DNA of 64,000 nt. Origin: Marinomonas sp. CT5 (lineage in GTDB: Bacteria; Pseudomonadota; Gammaproteobacteria; Pseudomonadales; Marinomonadaceae). Shown here piece by piece: positions 25,696 to 33,485 of this stretch; the first letter of the stretch is position 1, and each line of letters starts with the position of its first letter. The notes below the pieces were generated by a model that saw nothing but the letters and a program-made list of their open reading frames with translations, was not told where the DNA came from and did not search any database. Both the position numbers and the translations under genes were made by a program. The DNA lies in contig NZ_CP025572.1 in the NCBI RefSeq assembly GCF_018336975.1, positions 1,804,716 through 1,868,715 of the forward strand, read 5' to 3'.

Positions 25696-26163
25696 TCAAG
25701 CACTTTCCGTCAATAACGTCAGAAACGGTTTTAGCCTTTCAGGTATCAATACAACAAATTCATTGACGAGCTCGTCGTAGGGTTGTTGGCCTTTGCCTAG
25801 TGGATCAGGAAGGTCTAAAACAGGATGAAGTGTCATAAGCATTGGCATTTTATCTGTTTTACTTTTCGCTATGATTTCTTGAGTATGGAGTAGGTGTTCA
25901 TTGGTCATCACAAAGATAACATCCTGTTCTTTGATTAGTTCTGCGGTTAAACGTTGGCTTTTTCCATTATGGTGAATATTGTGCCTTGCTAAAGCAATCA
26001 CTGCTTCAGGTGAAGCAGGGGTATTTGGTTTGGCTTGGGTGCCTGCAGATGACACTTTAATTTTGTTTGTTCTAAAGGTTGTACTCAACCAAGATTTTGT
26101 CACGGCTTCCGCCATTGGAGAGCGACAGGTATTGCCACTGCAAATAAATAAAATGGATAGCAT
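25696..26163 (-). CDS. Low-molecular-weight phosphatase, YwlE-like active site
   Basis: A 155-residue phosphatase with the P-loop signature C8-S-G-N-T-C13-R14-S at the N-terminus and the DPLG general-acid loop late in the chain, as in LMW protein-tyrosine phosphatases and arsenate reductases. The residue before the second cysteine is Thr12, as in the protein-arginine phosphatase YwlE (CTGNTCRS), whereas classical tyrosine phosphatases have Ile there. Arginine-phosphate specificity is therefore possible but not shown. It is the last gene of the amino acid ABC operon (9 bp after the ATPase). A decayed IS110 abuts its end, but length is normal. Confidence 0.85.
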   Translation of the reverse strand: MLSILFICSGNTCRSPMAEAVTKSWLSTTFRTNKIKVSSAGTQAKPNTPASPEAVIALARHNIHHNGKSQRLTAELIKEQDVIFVMTNEHLLHTQEIIAKSKTDKMPMLMTLHPVLDLPDPLGKGQQPYDELVNEFVVLIPERLKPFLTLLTESA

Positions 26164-26172
26164 ATTGATAAT

Positions 26173-26931
26173 TTAATGACCTAGAATTTGATTTAAGAAT
26201 TGCTGAGTTCTAGCTGATCTTGGGTTATTGAAAAAAGTATCAGGTGGACCTTCTTCGATGATTTCGCCAGCGTCCATAAAGATAACTCTGTCTGCTACGC
26301 GTTTAGCGAAGCCCATTTCATGGGTGACGCAAATCATAGTGATATTTTCTTCTACAAGGGACACCATGACATCCAATACTTCTTTGATCATTTCTGGATC
26401 TAGAGCGGAAGTCGGTTCATCAAAAAGAATGGTTTTTGGTCCCATGCTCAAGGTACGAGCAATAGCAACACGCTGCTGCTGACCGCCAGACAATTGCGAT
26501 GGGTATTTATTCGCTTGTTCACTGATTTTCACACGTTCGAGAAATGTCATCGCATTTTCCATTGCAACACTTTTTGGTTGTTTTCTGACATGCATAGGCG
26601 CAAGTATGCAGTTCTCAAGAACGGTCAGGTGTGGATATAAGTTAAAGTGTTGGAACACCATCCCTACCTCTTGACGTACTTGGTTTATGTTTTTTAAGTT
26701 GTTATTTAACTCAATACCGTCAACGATAATTTGACCGCTTTGATGCTCTTCTAATCGGTTTAAGCAACGAATCAGTGTTGATTTACCTGAACCAGAAGGG
26801 CCGCAAATCACCACTCGCTCACCTGGTTTTACGGTTAAGTTGATATTGTTTAAAGCATGGAATTGTCCATACCATTTATTCATATTCGTTAATTTAGCCG
26901 CTGGAACCTCTACATTTTTAAGTTTTGTCAT
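26173..26931 (-). CDS. Polar amino acid ABC transporter, ATP-binding subunit (AapP-like)
   Basis: A 252-residue ABC ATPase of the polar amino acid subfamily. Walker [11 protein letters not shown]-loop [12 protein letters not shown], signature [13 protein letters not shown], Walker [15 protein letters not shown] and the switch histidine (VTHEMGFA) are intact. The ATG at 26931 was chosen because GGAAGGA precedes it; an upstream ATG at 26949 overlaps that site. It energises the two permeases encoded upstream. A phosphatase gene separates it from the binding-protein gene. Confidence 0.92.
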   Translation of the reverse strand: MTKLKNVEVPAAKLTNMNKWYGQFHALNNINLTVKPGERVVICGPSGSGKSTLIRCLNRLEEHQSGQIIVDGIELNNNLKNINQVRQEVGMVFQHFNLYPHLTVLENCILAPMHVRKQPKSVAMENAMTFLERVKISEQANKYPSQLSGGQQQRVAIARTLSMGPKTILFDEPTSALDPEMIKEVLDVMVSLVEENITMICVTHEMGFAKRVADRVIFMDAGEIIEEGPPDTFFNNPRSARTQQFLNQILGH

Positions 26932-26955
26932 AATATTTTTTCCTTCCAAACGGTT

Positions 26956-27516
26956 TTATGGCGTTTTTGTTCCAACCCAGTTTTCTTGTTCTGTGGATTC
27001 AATTGCTTCTGGTTTTGATTGGCGAACCCATTGAATGGCTTCTTTCGAATTCATCCCCATGTAGGTTAATAAATCCGCTGCCATCATTCCTGTGCGTCCA
27101 ATTCCAGATAAGCAGCTCAACGCAATAAGCTCGTCTCTTGCCAAAGCAGATAATATTTCAGGCAAGCTTTCTTTCCATTCACTTGCTATTGAAAGGTTTG
27201 GTATACCGAAGTCCTGAATAGGCAAACTTTGAAAATGGATACCTGCCGAAATAGCCGCTTGCTGTGCCTGTTTGTAAGCACTATTAGGTAGGTCATCAGG
27301 ATGCGCGAAGGTATAAAACCTACGGCAATTATTTTCATACAGCTTGTTGAACGTACTGCTTAGCCAGCCAGGATCGATGTAACTATGGCTGTCAGCTCCA
27401 ATTAATAAGCCCGGAAACCCCATTAGAGCAAGATGACCTTTTTTCTTGTCAGGCGTGTCAACAAGCGTCCAACGAGTTGGTCGTTCAATGTCTATTTCGT
27501 AAGAAAAAAATGCCAT
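26956..27516 (-). CDS. Dual-specificity-like cysteine phosphatase within the ABC operon
   Basis: A 186-residue protein with the cysteine phosphatase loop C135-LSGIG-R141-T and a likely general acid Asp102 in PIQDFGIP, the pattern of dual-specificity/tyrosine phosphatases. There is no signal peptide, so it is cytoplasmic. The ATG at 27516 with a GAG-type ribosome site gives a proper domain start; a longer frame reaching 27654 overlaps the previous gene and is unlikely. It lies between the binding-protein and ATPase genes of an amino acid importer, a position that suggests a role on the imported compound or in regulation of the transporter. Substrate unknown. Confidence 0.8.
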   Translation of the reverse strand: MAFFSYEIDIERPTRWTLVDTPDKKKGHLALMGFPGLLIGADSHSYIDPGWLSSTFNKLYENNCRRFYTFAHPDDLPNSAYKQAQQAAISAGIHFQSLPIQDFGIPNLSIASEWKESLPEILSALARDELIALSCLSGIGRTGMMAADLLTYMGMNSKEAIQWVRQSKPEAIESTEQENWVGTKTP

Positions 27517-27619
27517 GCTTATCTCGCTTTCAAAAACGATATGATTGAATATATAAAGGGGTAAAAGCTGTGTGGTGGTTAAAAAATCATCACACAGCTT
27601 CATTCGCCATGTGTTCGGA

Positions 27620-28660
27620 TTAACGAATAGGATAAGGGTACAACAAGCCACCATTACTCACTAACGCATTAAAGGTACCTTCACGAGTGATATTCAATGT
27701 AGTGTGCGAACCTAAATGTTTGTCGTAAACTTCCCCATAGTTGCCTACTTGTTTGATGATCTGATAGCTCCAATCCTCAACTAACCCTAAAGACGTCGCT
27801 ATTTCACTAGCTGCGGAATCGCTACCAAACAAACGTTTTACGGCTTTAGGTTGGTTATCTAAATCGGCAACGACTTGGTCAATATTCTTTGATGTCACGC
27901 CCAAATGTTCTGCGTTTAGCATTACTTGGAAAGACCAGAAAATAGCCGTTTCAAATGCATTATCAGGACGAGCAACCAATGTTAGGGGTTCGTTAGAAAT
28001 GATGTTAGGCAACAAAGCATAATCACTTGGCGTTTTAGCTAACTGACGATCCGATGCTAATGCCGTTAAATCGCTCGCCAAAACATCGCATTTGCCAGAG
28101 AAAAACGCCTGCATGCGAGCACTTTTGTCATTGATGTTTTCGACTTTATATTGCAAGTTGTTATCAGTGAACCAATCTGCAATATTCAATAACGTGGTCG
28201 ATCCTTCTTCGGCACATACCGTCGCTCCGCTTAACTCACTTGCGTTTTTTACACCAAGTTTTTTTGGAACCATAAAACCTTGGCCATCGTAGAAAGTCGT
28301 CACAACAAAGCTCATACCTGGATTCGCATCACGTGTTCCTGTTCTTGTGATACTACGAGAAGCCATGTGGGCTTTTTGCGCGACAATGGTTTTCATACTG
28401 TCAGAGAAGCCAATGCCTCGAATGCTAGCTTTGTCTGCATCGCCCAAAATAGCTGCTGCAGTCATACGGCAAAACTCTGTATTAAATCCTTGGAATACAC
28501 CTTGGCTGTCTGGTACAGAAAAGCCTAGGGAGTTAGGGTTTACTAAACAAATGACTTCATCATTCGCTTTGATTTCATCCATAACAGCACCCGCTTGAAC
28601 TTGACTTGCTGTAATCGTGAATGCGGTTGCAACCGCGCATAGTTTTGCTGCATTTTTCAT
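27620..28660 (-). CDS. Amino acid ABC transporter periplasmic binding protein (AapJ-like)
   Basis: A 346-residue protein with a signal peptide (LCAVATAFTITASQVQAG, cleavage near residue 23-24) and the family 3 solute-binding fold: VCLVNPNSLGFSVPD-like opening (here VICLVNPNSLGFSVPD), GFNTEFCRMTAAAILGD, then the hinge and lobe 2. Length and pattern match AapJ/BztA general amino acid binding proteins. It follows the two permease genes in the operon. The exact ligand cannot be read from the sequence. Confidence 0.9.
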   Translation of the reverse strand: MKNAAKLCAVATAFTITASQVQAGAVMDEIKANDEVICLVNPNSLGFSVPDSQGVFQGFNTEFCRMTAAAILGDADKASIRGIGFSDSMKTIVAQKAHMASRSITRTGTRDANPGMSFVVTTFYDGQGFMVPKKLGVKNASELSGATVCAEEGSTTLLNIADWFTDNNLQYKVENINDKSARMQAFFSGKCDVLASDLTALASDRQLAKTPSDYALLPNIISNEPLTLVARPDNAFETAIFWSFQVMLNAEHLGVTSKNIDQVVADLDNQPKAVKRLFGSDSAASEIATSLGLVEDWSYQIIKQVGNYGEVYDKHLGSHTTLNITREGTFNALVSNGGLLYPYPIR

Positions 28661-28704
28661 TGGGAACGCTCCTAGTTGAGTTAATACATTGGCTAAATTA
28701 ATGA

Positions 28705-29829
28705 TTACTTCGCTATTTTAGATTCCGTGGTTTCCAGTTTTCTGCTGTAAGTTGAAAGGCATAGGCAAGTACAAAAATACCAAAGTGCGACCAACAAATA
28801 GGCTTCGACACCATACTGTTGCCATTGGGGTTCGCTGTAAGCCATTTTGGCTGTCGCCATAATGTCGTGAATCCCTAAAATAACCACTAAAGAGGTATCT
28901 TTATAAGCGCCCAGTAAGGTGTTCATGTTTCCTGGCATCGAACGTTTTAAGGCTTGAGGCAAAATGACGAAACGCATTGTCTGCCAATAGGTTAGGCCTT
29001 GAGATTGCGCAGCTTCATATTGCCCTTTTGGTAACGCCTGTAAACCGCCTCGAATCCCTTCAGCAAAGTACGCAGCATGAAAAAAAACGAGTACAATGAG
29101 GGTGGTATAAAGGGAATTCAAATTCATGCCTTTAGGCAGCATAAGAGGAAGAATAAAAAGCCCCATAAATAACACCATTACCATGGGTACACCGCGAACA
29201 ATTTCGATGTAACCCACTGCCATGGATTTCAATACGGGATCTTCTTTTTGAAAGCGTCCTAGTGCTAATAAGATGCCTATAGGAAAAGCGCCAATCACAC
29301 TAAAAATCGATAACATCAAAAGCACGGGTAAGCCATTCCATTGAATGGAATCCACCTCAATTAACCCCAGATTTCCACCGCGCATTAATACAAAGAAAGC
29401 TATGCTCCCAATGGTCCACACAACCACGGTCGATCGTAAGCGCAACAGACGAGTAAAACTCAACCCAACTAAACTTAATAAAAGTATGCAAGCAAGCGCT
29501 GGGCGCCATTGTTCACTAAAGGGGTAAGTTCCAAAGAGAATCAATCGTATTTTTTCACGCAAAAATGGCCAACACGCTCCTTCGTCTGTACATAATTGAG
29601 GGTCCCCCCAAAACACCACAGAGTTCCACGTTAGCCAAGCAAACACTTTTGGCACAAATTGAATAAGTAACACAGAAATACTACATGTAATCAGGATGTC
29701 GACAGGCGTTCGGAATAAGCGACAATAGCACCAATGGCGAGCGTTTCTGGCAAGTTTGACAATGTTATACATGGCGCCAGTTGTTCTTGGCGTTAGTTCA
29801 TTGTTTATTTTTTCTGCTTCCGTTTTCAT
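28705..29829 (-). CDS. Amino acid ABC transporter permease (AapM-like)
   Basis: A 374-residue membrane protein with about eight hydrophobic segments; the EAA loop (AAQSQGLTYWQTMRFVILPQAL) near residue 300 marks it as the second permease of the Aap/Bzt type. The ATG at 29829 (behind GGAGAAAG) overlaps the stop codon of the upstream permease as ATGA, so the two are translationally coupled; a longer frame to 29889 is rejected. Confidence 0.9.
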   Translation of the reverse strand: MKTEAEKINNELTPRTTGAMYNIVKLARNARHWCYCRLFRTPVDILITCSISVLLIQFVPKVFAWLTWNSVVFWGDPQLCTDEGACWPFLREKIRLILFGTYPFSEQWRPALACILLLSLVGLSFTRLLRLRSTVVVWTIGSIAFFVLMRGGNLGLIEVDSIQWNGLPVLLMLSIFSVIGAFPIGILLALGRFQKEDPVLKSMAVGYIEIVRGVPMVMVLFMGLFILPLMLPKGMNLNSLYTTLIVLVFFHAAYFAEGIRGGLQALPKGQYEAAQSQGLTYWQTMRFVILPQALKRSMPGNMNTLLGAYKDTSLVVILGIHDIMATAKMAYSEPQWQQYGVEAYLLVALWYFCTCLCLSTYSRKLETTESKIAK

Positions 29830-30974
29830 GCTTTCTCCAGACGTGTGTAGTTGTTGTAAGCATTGATTAAAATGGAGACGACCAGACAAATAGCGAGATA
29901 GATCAAAGTGGAAACGGACATTAATTCAATCGGTCGAAAAGTTTGGTTTATTGAGGTATTCATCACAGAGACTAAATCTGAAAAGCCAACCGCTAAACCA
30001 ATTGATGTATTCTTTGTGATATTGAGATATTGATTACCCATTGATGGAATAATGACCCTCAACGCTTGTGGTACCACAACCAAACGCATGGTCTGTAAAT
30101 AGGATAGGCCAATGGCTCGGGCGGCTTCTTCCTGACCTTTTGATATTGACTGAATACCACCACGGACTAACTCAGCAATTTGCCCACCGTGATAAATGCT
30201 TAAAGTAAATGCCAGTACAAAGAATTGGACAGAAACCTGGCCGCCACCAGCAAAGTTAAATCCTTGAAGAGCGGGTAAATCAAAAGAGTATTGAACACCG
30301 AGAAGCATAGAAGTGAGAAAAAAAACAAAGCAGATGAACAGAAGTGATGGCCATATGAATGGTAAGTCCTGTCCTGTCTTATCTTTATAATGGCGAACAT
30401 ATCGACGATAAATAAACACAACAACGATGGCTGCGACACAAGCCAACAGCACTGTGTTCATATGCTCCTGCCAAATTAAGGTAGGGAAATATAAAGCTCG
30501 ATTCGATATATGAAAAACACCAAGGAAGGGGTAGGCCTCTCTAACATGAGGCAAACTATTAATAAATAAAATGTACAAAGTTAGTAATATTAATAGTTTA
30601 GGAAGGTTACGCATTAACTCAATGTAGAGAAAGGAAATTGAACTGCCTAACCAGTTTTGACTCGCTCGAAGTATGCCAAATGCAACCCCTAACAATGTTG
30701 CCCCGATAATACAAATCAGTGAAAGTGAAACCGTGTTTAGGAAGCCAACAAAAAGTGCTTGTATATAGCTGCTTTCAGAACTGTACTCAATGAGGCTTTC
30801 ATTTACATCGAAACCTGACTCACTGAATAAAAAACCATAATCAATATGAATTCCTACTGAGGCAAGGTTATTATTAATATTGACGCATGCGATATAAAAA
30901 AATACGAGAATAAAGGCAATCATGAGCCCTTGATATAATAGAGTTCTCGTTCCTTTTTCAGACAGATGCAGCAT
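29826..30974 (-). CDS. Amino acid ABC transporter permease (AapQ-like)
   Basis: A 382-residue membrane protein, first gene of the minus-strand operon. It has about eight transmembrane segments with a large loop after the first, and the EAA motif region AARAIGLSYLQTMRLVVVPQ near residue 310, matching AapQ/BztB. A promoter with an operator-like palindrome lies about 40-70 bp upstream, and the regulator gene diverges from it. Confidence 0.9.
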   Translation of the reverse strand: MLHLSEKGTRTLLYQGLMIAFILVFFYIACVNINNNLASVGIHIDYGFLFSESGFDVNESLIEYSSESSYIQALFVGFLNTVSLSLICIIGATLLGVAFGILRASQNWLGSSISFLYIELMRNLPKLLILLTLYILFINSLPHVREAYPFLGVFHISNRALYFPTLIWQEHMNTVLLACVAAIVVVFIYRRYVRHYKDKTGQDLPFIWPSLLFICFVFFLTSMLLGVQYSFDLPALQGFNFAGGGQVSVQFFVLAFTLSIYHGGQIAELVRGGIQSISKGQEEAARAIGLSYLQTMRLVVVPQALRVIIPSMGNQYLNITKNTSIGLAVGFSDLVSVMNTSINQTFRPIELMSVSTLIYLAICLVVSILINAYNNYTRLEKA

Positions 30975-31014
30975 AGTATTTCCTAAGGAATGTATTGAGT
31001 TAAATTACCTATAT

Positions 31015-31028
31015 ACTTGTATACAGGT
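31015..31028. promoter_or_regulatory. GntR/FadR-type operator in the divergent promoter region
   Basis: ACTTGTATACAGGT is palindromic except for one base pair of its arms and contains the FadR-subfamily GntR pattern T-N-G-T-N(0-3)-A-C-N-A (TTGTATACA). It lies 41 bp upstream of the first permease gene, between plausible -35 (TTAACA or TTGATA) and -10 (TATAGG/TATATA) elements on the minus strand. Binding by the divergent regulator would block the transporter operon. Confidence 0.6.
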
Positions 31029-31189
31029 GTGTTAATATCAATTTTATATACCATTTAGATAACATTCGCAACCTTCTCAGAATTAAAAATCATCCATTGC
31101 TTATATTGTAACGTTTAAGTTATTTTTAGCGCTTACACAGAAGAGAATAGATTTGAGCAATTGTAGATTTAATAACGCAAAGGCAAAAT

Positions 31190-31828
31190 ATGACTAAAAC
31201 AACCAATATTCATAGACTTGAACACATATGTAATGAGGTACGAAAACGCATTTGTGTCGGTGAGTATGCCGATGGACAAGCATTGTATGAAGAAAAACTC
31301 GCTAAAGAATTTGAAGTAAGTCGAACGCCAATTCGCCAAGTGTTGCATCGATTAGCACTAGAGCGTTTTGTGGAAACGAAATCTGGTATTGGCACACTCA
31401 TTATTCCGACAGACAGAGTAAGCTTTGAAGACGATCAGAATATTTTAGCTCAAACTTTGATGATGGCCGGTTTGGCTTCTGAGGAAATTGATGCAAATGA
31501 CCGAATTGAACTCGCAACTTTGTTGCACATGAGTAAAATGATTACAAAAGATTTTTCCATCAATACCTATTGGGATACCTGCTACCGCTATAATTATTTG
31601 ATTCGAGAAAAAATTCGTCACGATCTTATGAGAGACACCATTCATATTTTGTTTTGTAGATTGTATCGTTGGTTACTTGCTTCACCTACTCCAGAAAAAA
31701 TTGAACAGTTGACACAAGCTTTGTTGAATGAATTACAGCAAGCGAATGAACTCGTTGAAACAGATAATAACGCATCGTCTTTGATACGCTTAAGGGCTAA
31801 CGCCATTCTTTCGTTATCAAACTCCTAG
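31190..31828 (+). CDS. GntR-family transcriptional regulator (FadR-like C-terminal domain)
   Basis: A 212-residue regulator with an N-terminal winged helix (residues ~8-75; LAKEFEVSRTPIRQVLHRLA is the recognition region) and an all-helical effector domain of the FadR/VanR type (residues ~85-205). Metal-binding histidines typical of FCD domains are not obvious, so the ligand may be bound differently. The ATG is preceded by AAAGGC. It is divergent from the amino acid ABC/phosphatase operon with the palindrome between them, so it very likely controls that operon. Confidence 0.88.
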   Translation: MTKTTNIHRLEHICNEVRKRICVGEYADGQALYEEKLAKEFEVSRTPIRQVLHRLALERFVETKSGIGTLIIPTDRVSFEDDQNILAQTLMMAGLASEEIDANDRIELATLLHMSKMITKDFSINTYWDTCYRYNYLIREKIRHDLMRDTIHILFCRLYRWLLASPTPEKIEQLTQALLNELQQANELVETDNNASSLIRLRANAILSLSNS

Positions 31829-32193
31829 CCTCTGTTGTGAACAATGAGACAAACAGACATCCTATTTTTTTAAGCCGGCATTTATGCCGATAAGGCTTTT
31901 TAAACTCAGTCAGGTTGTATTCAAACGCTTTGTCCTCACTTCTTTTTAGGCGTGTTGCTACTCCATGATTTGGCCGTTAACACACTAATTAAGGTCTCTA
32001 ATCCTCGGGATTGGGGGCCAGCCCTTGTGGGGAATCAATATGTCTAGAAGCTTATCTTATTAAAGTGTTTACTTTTAAATAGCACTGCGTACCAATTGGG
32101 ATGGCGTCTCGTTCCTGGTCATATCTGACCTAAATGATCGGTTGGGCGAATGTTTGTCTGATCATACTTAATCATAGAGATTTAGAGGGGATA
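31829..32193. other. Intergenic region after the GntR gene
   Basis: It begins with a terminator-like nested hairpin (31872-31902). Beyond that I see no gene, repeat or clear promoter; a short GC-rich patch at about 32003-32036 stands out from the AT-rich surroundings but forms no clear structure. The right part is the leader of the DUF1993 gene. Confidence 0.4.
31872..31902 (+). terminator. Terminator after the GntR-family gene
   Basis: Nested stems AAGCC/GGCTT and GGCAT-TT-ATGCC with a five-base bulge, followed by TTTT. A reasonable but imperfect intrinsic terminator. Confidence 0.5.
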
Positions 32194-32688
32194 ATGAGCA
32201 GTAATATTAAAGAATTATTCAATGGCTATTTATTACAGTTAGAGACGATTGTTAATAAAGTACCCCCCGAGTTGTTCTCTGAATCTTTAGCTGATGGTAT
32301 GTTTTCTCTTGAGGTGAACGCAAAAATAGCCGCCAATTTTGTGTTAAGGGGATATTACCCGCTGTTAGGGAAGGAGGTAATTTCATTGATGTCTGATGAG
32401 CAGGGCAAAGCCGCCGTCATTCGCCAAATCATCGACACGAGAGCGTTATTAGACACGCTTCCTGAAATTCATAACTTTGATGATAGTAAAGTCATAACGG
32501 ATAAGGCTGGTTTTTCAGAAATACAGCTGTGCCAGTCAGATTTTATTCATCAATACATAGTGCCTAATTACTTCTTTCATATGGGGATGGTTTACGCTAT
32601 CGCTAAAAGTAAGGGTTTAGCGGTGAGTAAAGGGGATTTCGATGGCCTTCATTCTTACCCCGCTGATTTTAGTTTTGTAAGCAGTTAA
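32194..32688 (+). CDS. DUF1993 family protein
   Basis: A 164-residue cytoplasmic helical protein. The pattern (YLLQLETIVNKV near the start, NFVLRGYYPLLGKEV, and a late HIV-type helix QYIVPNYFFHMGMVYAIAKSKG followed by K-x-D-F-x-G) fits the DUF1993 family, distant relatives of the DinB fold with unknown function. The ATG at 32194 follows GAGGGG; an upstream ATG at 32134 lacks a ribosome site. Ten bases after its stop codon a truncated brnT begins, so this gene end lies at a rearrangement boundary. Confidence 0.75.
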   Translation: MSSNIKELFNGYLLQLETIVNKVPPELFSESLADGMFSLEVNAKIAANFVLRGYYPLLGKEVISLMSDEQGKAAVIRQIIDTRALLDTLPEIHNFDDSKVITDKAGFSEIQLCQSDFIHQYIVPNYFFHMGMVYAIAKSKGLAVSKGDFDGLHSYPADFSFVSS

Positions 32689-32697
32689 ACAGAAAGC

Positions 32698-32769
32698 ATT
32701 CGTATCATTTCTGCACGTAAAGCAGGCAAACAAGAGCGTAAGATATATGAGGATTTTCGCTATGCGTGA
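32698..32769 (+). pseudogene. brnT: BrnT toxin stump (last 23 codons)
   Basis: In the frame overlapping the brnA start, 32698-32769 encodes IRIISARKAGKQERKIYEDF plus RYA and a stop, which is the conserved C-terminus of BrnT ribonuclease toxins. The preceding roughly 70 residues are absent and the sequence joins directly to the DUF1993 gene end. The stop codon overlaps the brnA start (ATGCGTGA), the normal brnTA layout. The toxin is therefore deleted while its partner survives. Confidence 0.75.
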
Positions 32770-32971
32770 TCATTATGATTTTTCAAATTCAGTCAAAAAC
32801 CCTTACGCTAAAAAGCTTAAGAAGCAGGTCACGATAAGGCTTGATGAAGATACTGTTGAGTATTTTAAGGCGTTAGCGGATGACAAGGGCATTCCTTATC
32901 AAAGCTTAATTAATTTGTATTTAAGGGATTGTGCGCAGTCACACCTTGAACTGAAGATGGAGTGGCAATAA
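32762..32971 (+). CDS. brnA: BrnA-type antitoxin, orphan
   Basis: A 69-residue ribbon-helix-helix protein: N-terminal RDHYDFSNSVKNPYAKKL, which in BrnA contacts the toxin, then KKQVTIRLDEDTVEYFKALA and YQSLINLYLRDCA, the RHH DNA-binding fold. BrnA neutralises BrnT and represses brnTA. Start is the ATG at 32762 overlapping the brnT stop; an ATG at 32747 lies inside the toxin stump. With the toxin gone it has no local partner, but it could act in trans as an anti-addiction factor. A frameshifted copy lies at 34062-34228. Confidence 0.82.
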   Translation: MRDHYDFSNSVKNPYAKKLKKQVTIRLDEDTVEYFKALADDKGIPYQSLINLYLRDCAQSHLELKMEWQ

Positions 32972-33191
32972 ACCATCTTCATTCACTCCAAAAGAACGGA
33001 GTCTGTCTCGTTCCATTTTAGGCGATTCAGACTCCAATCCTTCTGTTTCTAACTCTTCCCAATCACTGGACTGATCTTGGTGTTTGTGTGAATAGGTAAC
33101 TCACGGCTTGTGCCAATTTTGGGCTGACGTGTCCGCCGCGTAGCAGTGTCCAAAGTGGTTGTTTGGTTTCTGGGTGCTGGCTTAGTTCCGC
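32797..33191. repeat. Direct repeat B1 (brnA 3' part plus DUF3549 3' end)
   Basis: About 395 bp, nearly identical to 34062-34448. It contains most of brnA, the spacer, and (minus strand) the C-terminal part of the DUF3549 gene. The two copies flank the DUF6653 gene in direct orientation. The right end switches abruptly to repeat A2 at about 33190. Confidence 0.85.
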
Positions 33192-33195
33192 GACG
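33063..33195 (-). pseudogene. DUF3549 gene fragment (C-terminal 44 codons)
   Basis: The minus strand encodes AELSQHPETKQPLWTLLR and HVSPKLAQAVSYLFTQT, the same as the C-terminus of the intact DUF3549 protein at 34307-35392 with two or three changes. It has no start of its own; the sequence upstream belongs to another gene's tail. It is a by-product of the duplication. Confidence 0.85.
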
Positions 33196-33257
33196 AATTT
33201 GTTGAACATCGCAAACGTATGCGAGAAATGAATGATCCTAAACAGACCCGTCATTGA
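33192..33257 (+). pseudogene. Tail of a paralogue of the 86-residue gene
   Basis: These 22 codons encode DEFVEHRKRMREMNDPKQ and TRH with a stop, the same as the C-terminus of the gene at 24679-24939 except Val for Ile. About six silent differences separate the two. An in-frame TAG lies at once upstream, so this is only a fragment. Silent-only divergence means the source was a functional, diverged gene copy, not a recent local copy. Confidence 0.8.
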
Positions 33258-33364
33258 CGATAGAGATATAGCTACTACCTTAGCCTCATTTTTCCTTCAT
33301 AGGGAGTGGGGCCTTTTTTATGCGCCAAAGGAATTATTCCCTCCCTTTATGTCTTATTAAGGGG
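33204..33364 (+). repeat. Dispersed repeat A2
   Basis: Second copy of 24886-25046: gene tail, stop codon, terminator-like hairpin and about 45 bp beyond. After about 33364 the similarity ends and unrelated sequence leads into the DUF6653 gene. Confidence 0.85.
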
Positions 33365-33485
33365 CTTCTAACTAAACTGTAATCAAGCTGAATGAAAAAA
33401 ATACAACAAACGAATAGTTGCCAGCTTTAGAATAAATTATTAGTGTTTAAGGCACGCATCGTCATACTGCATTAAAGGAAGTCAC

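Noticed and set aside
27517..27654. N-terminal extension of the dual-specificity-like phosphatase
   Set aside because: Overlaps the binding-protein gene, lacks a ribosome site, and does not resemble the family; the ATG at 27516 fits better.
32003..32036. GC-rich patch suspected to be an attachment site or structured RNA
   Set aside because: No clear inverted or direct repeat partner was found; too little to support a call.
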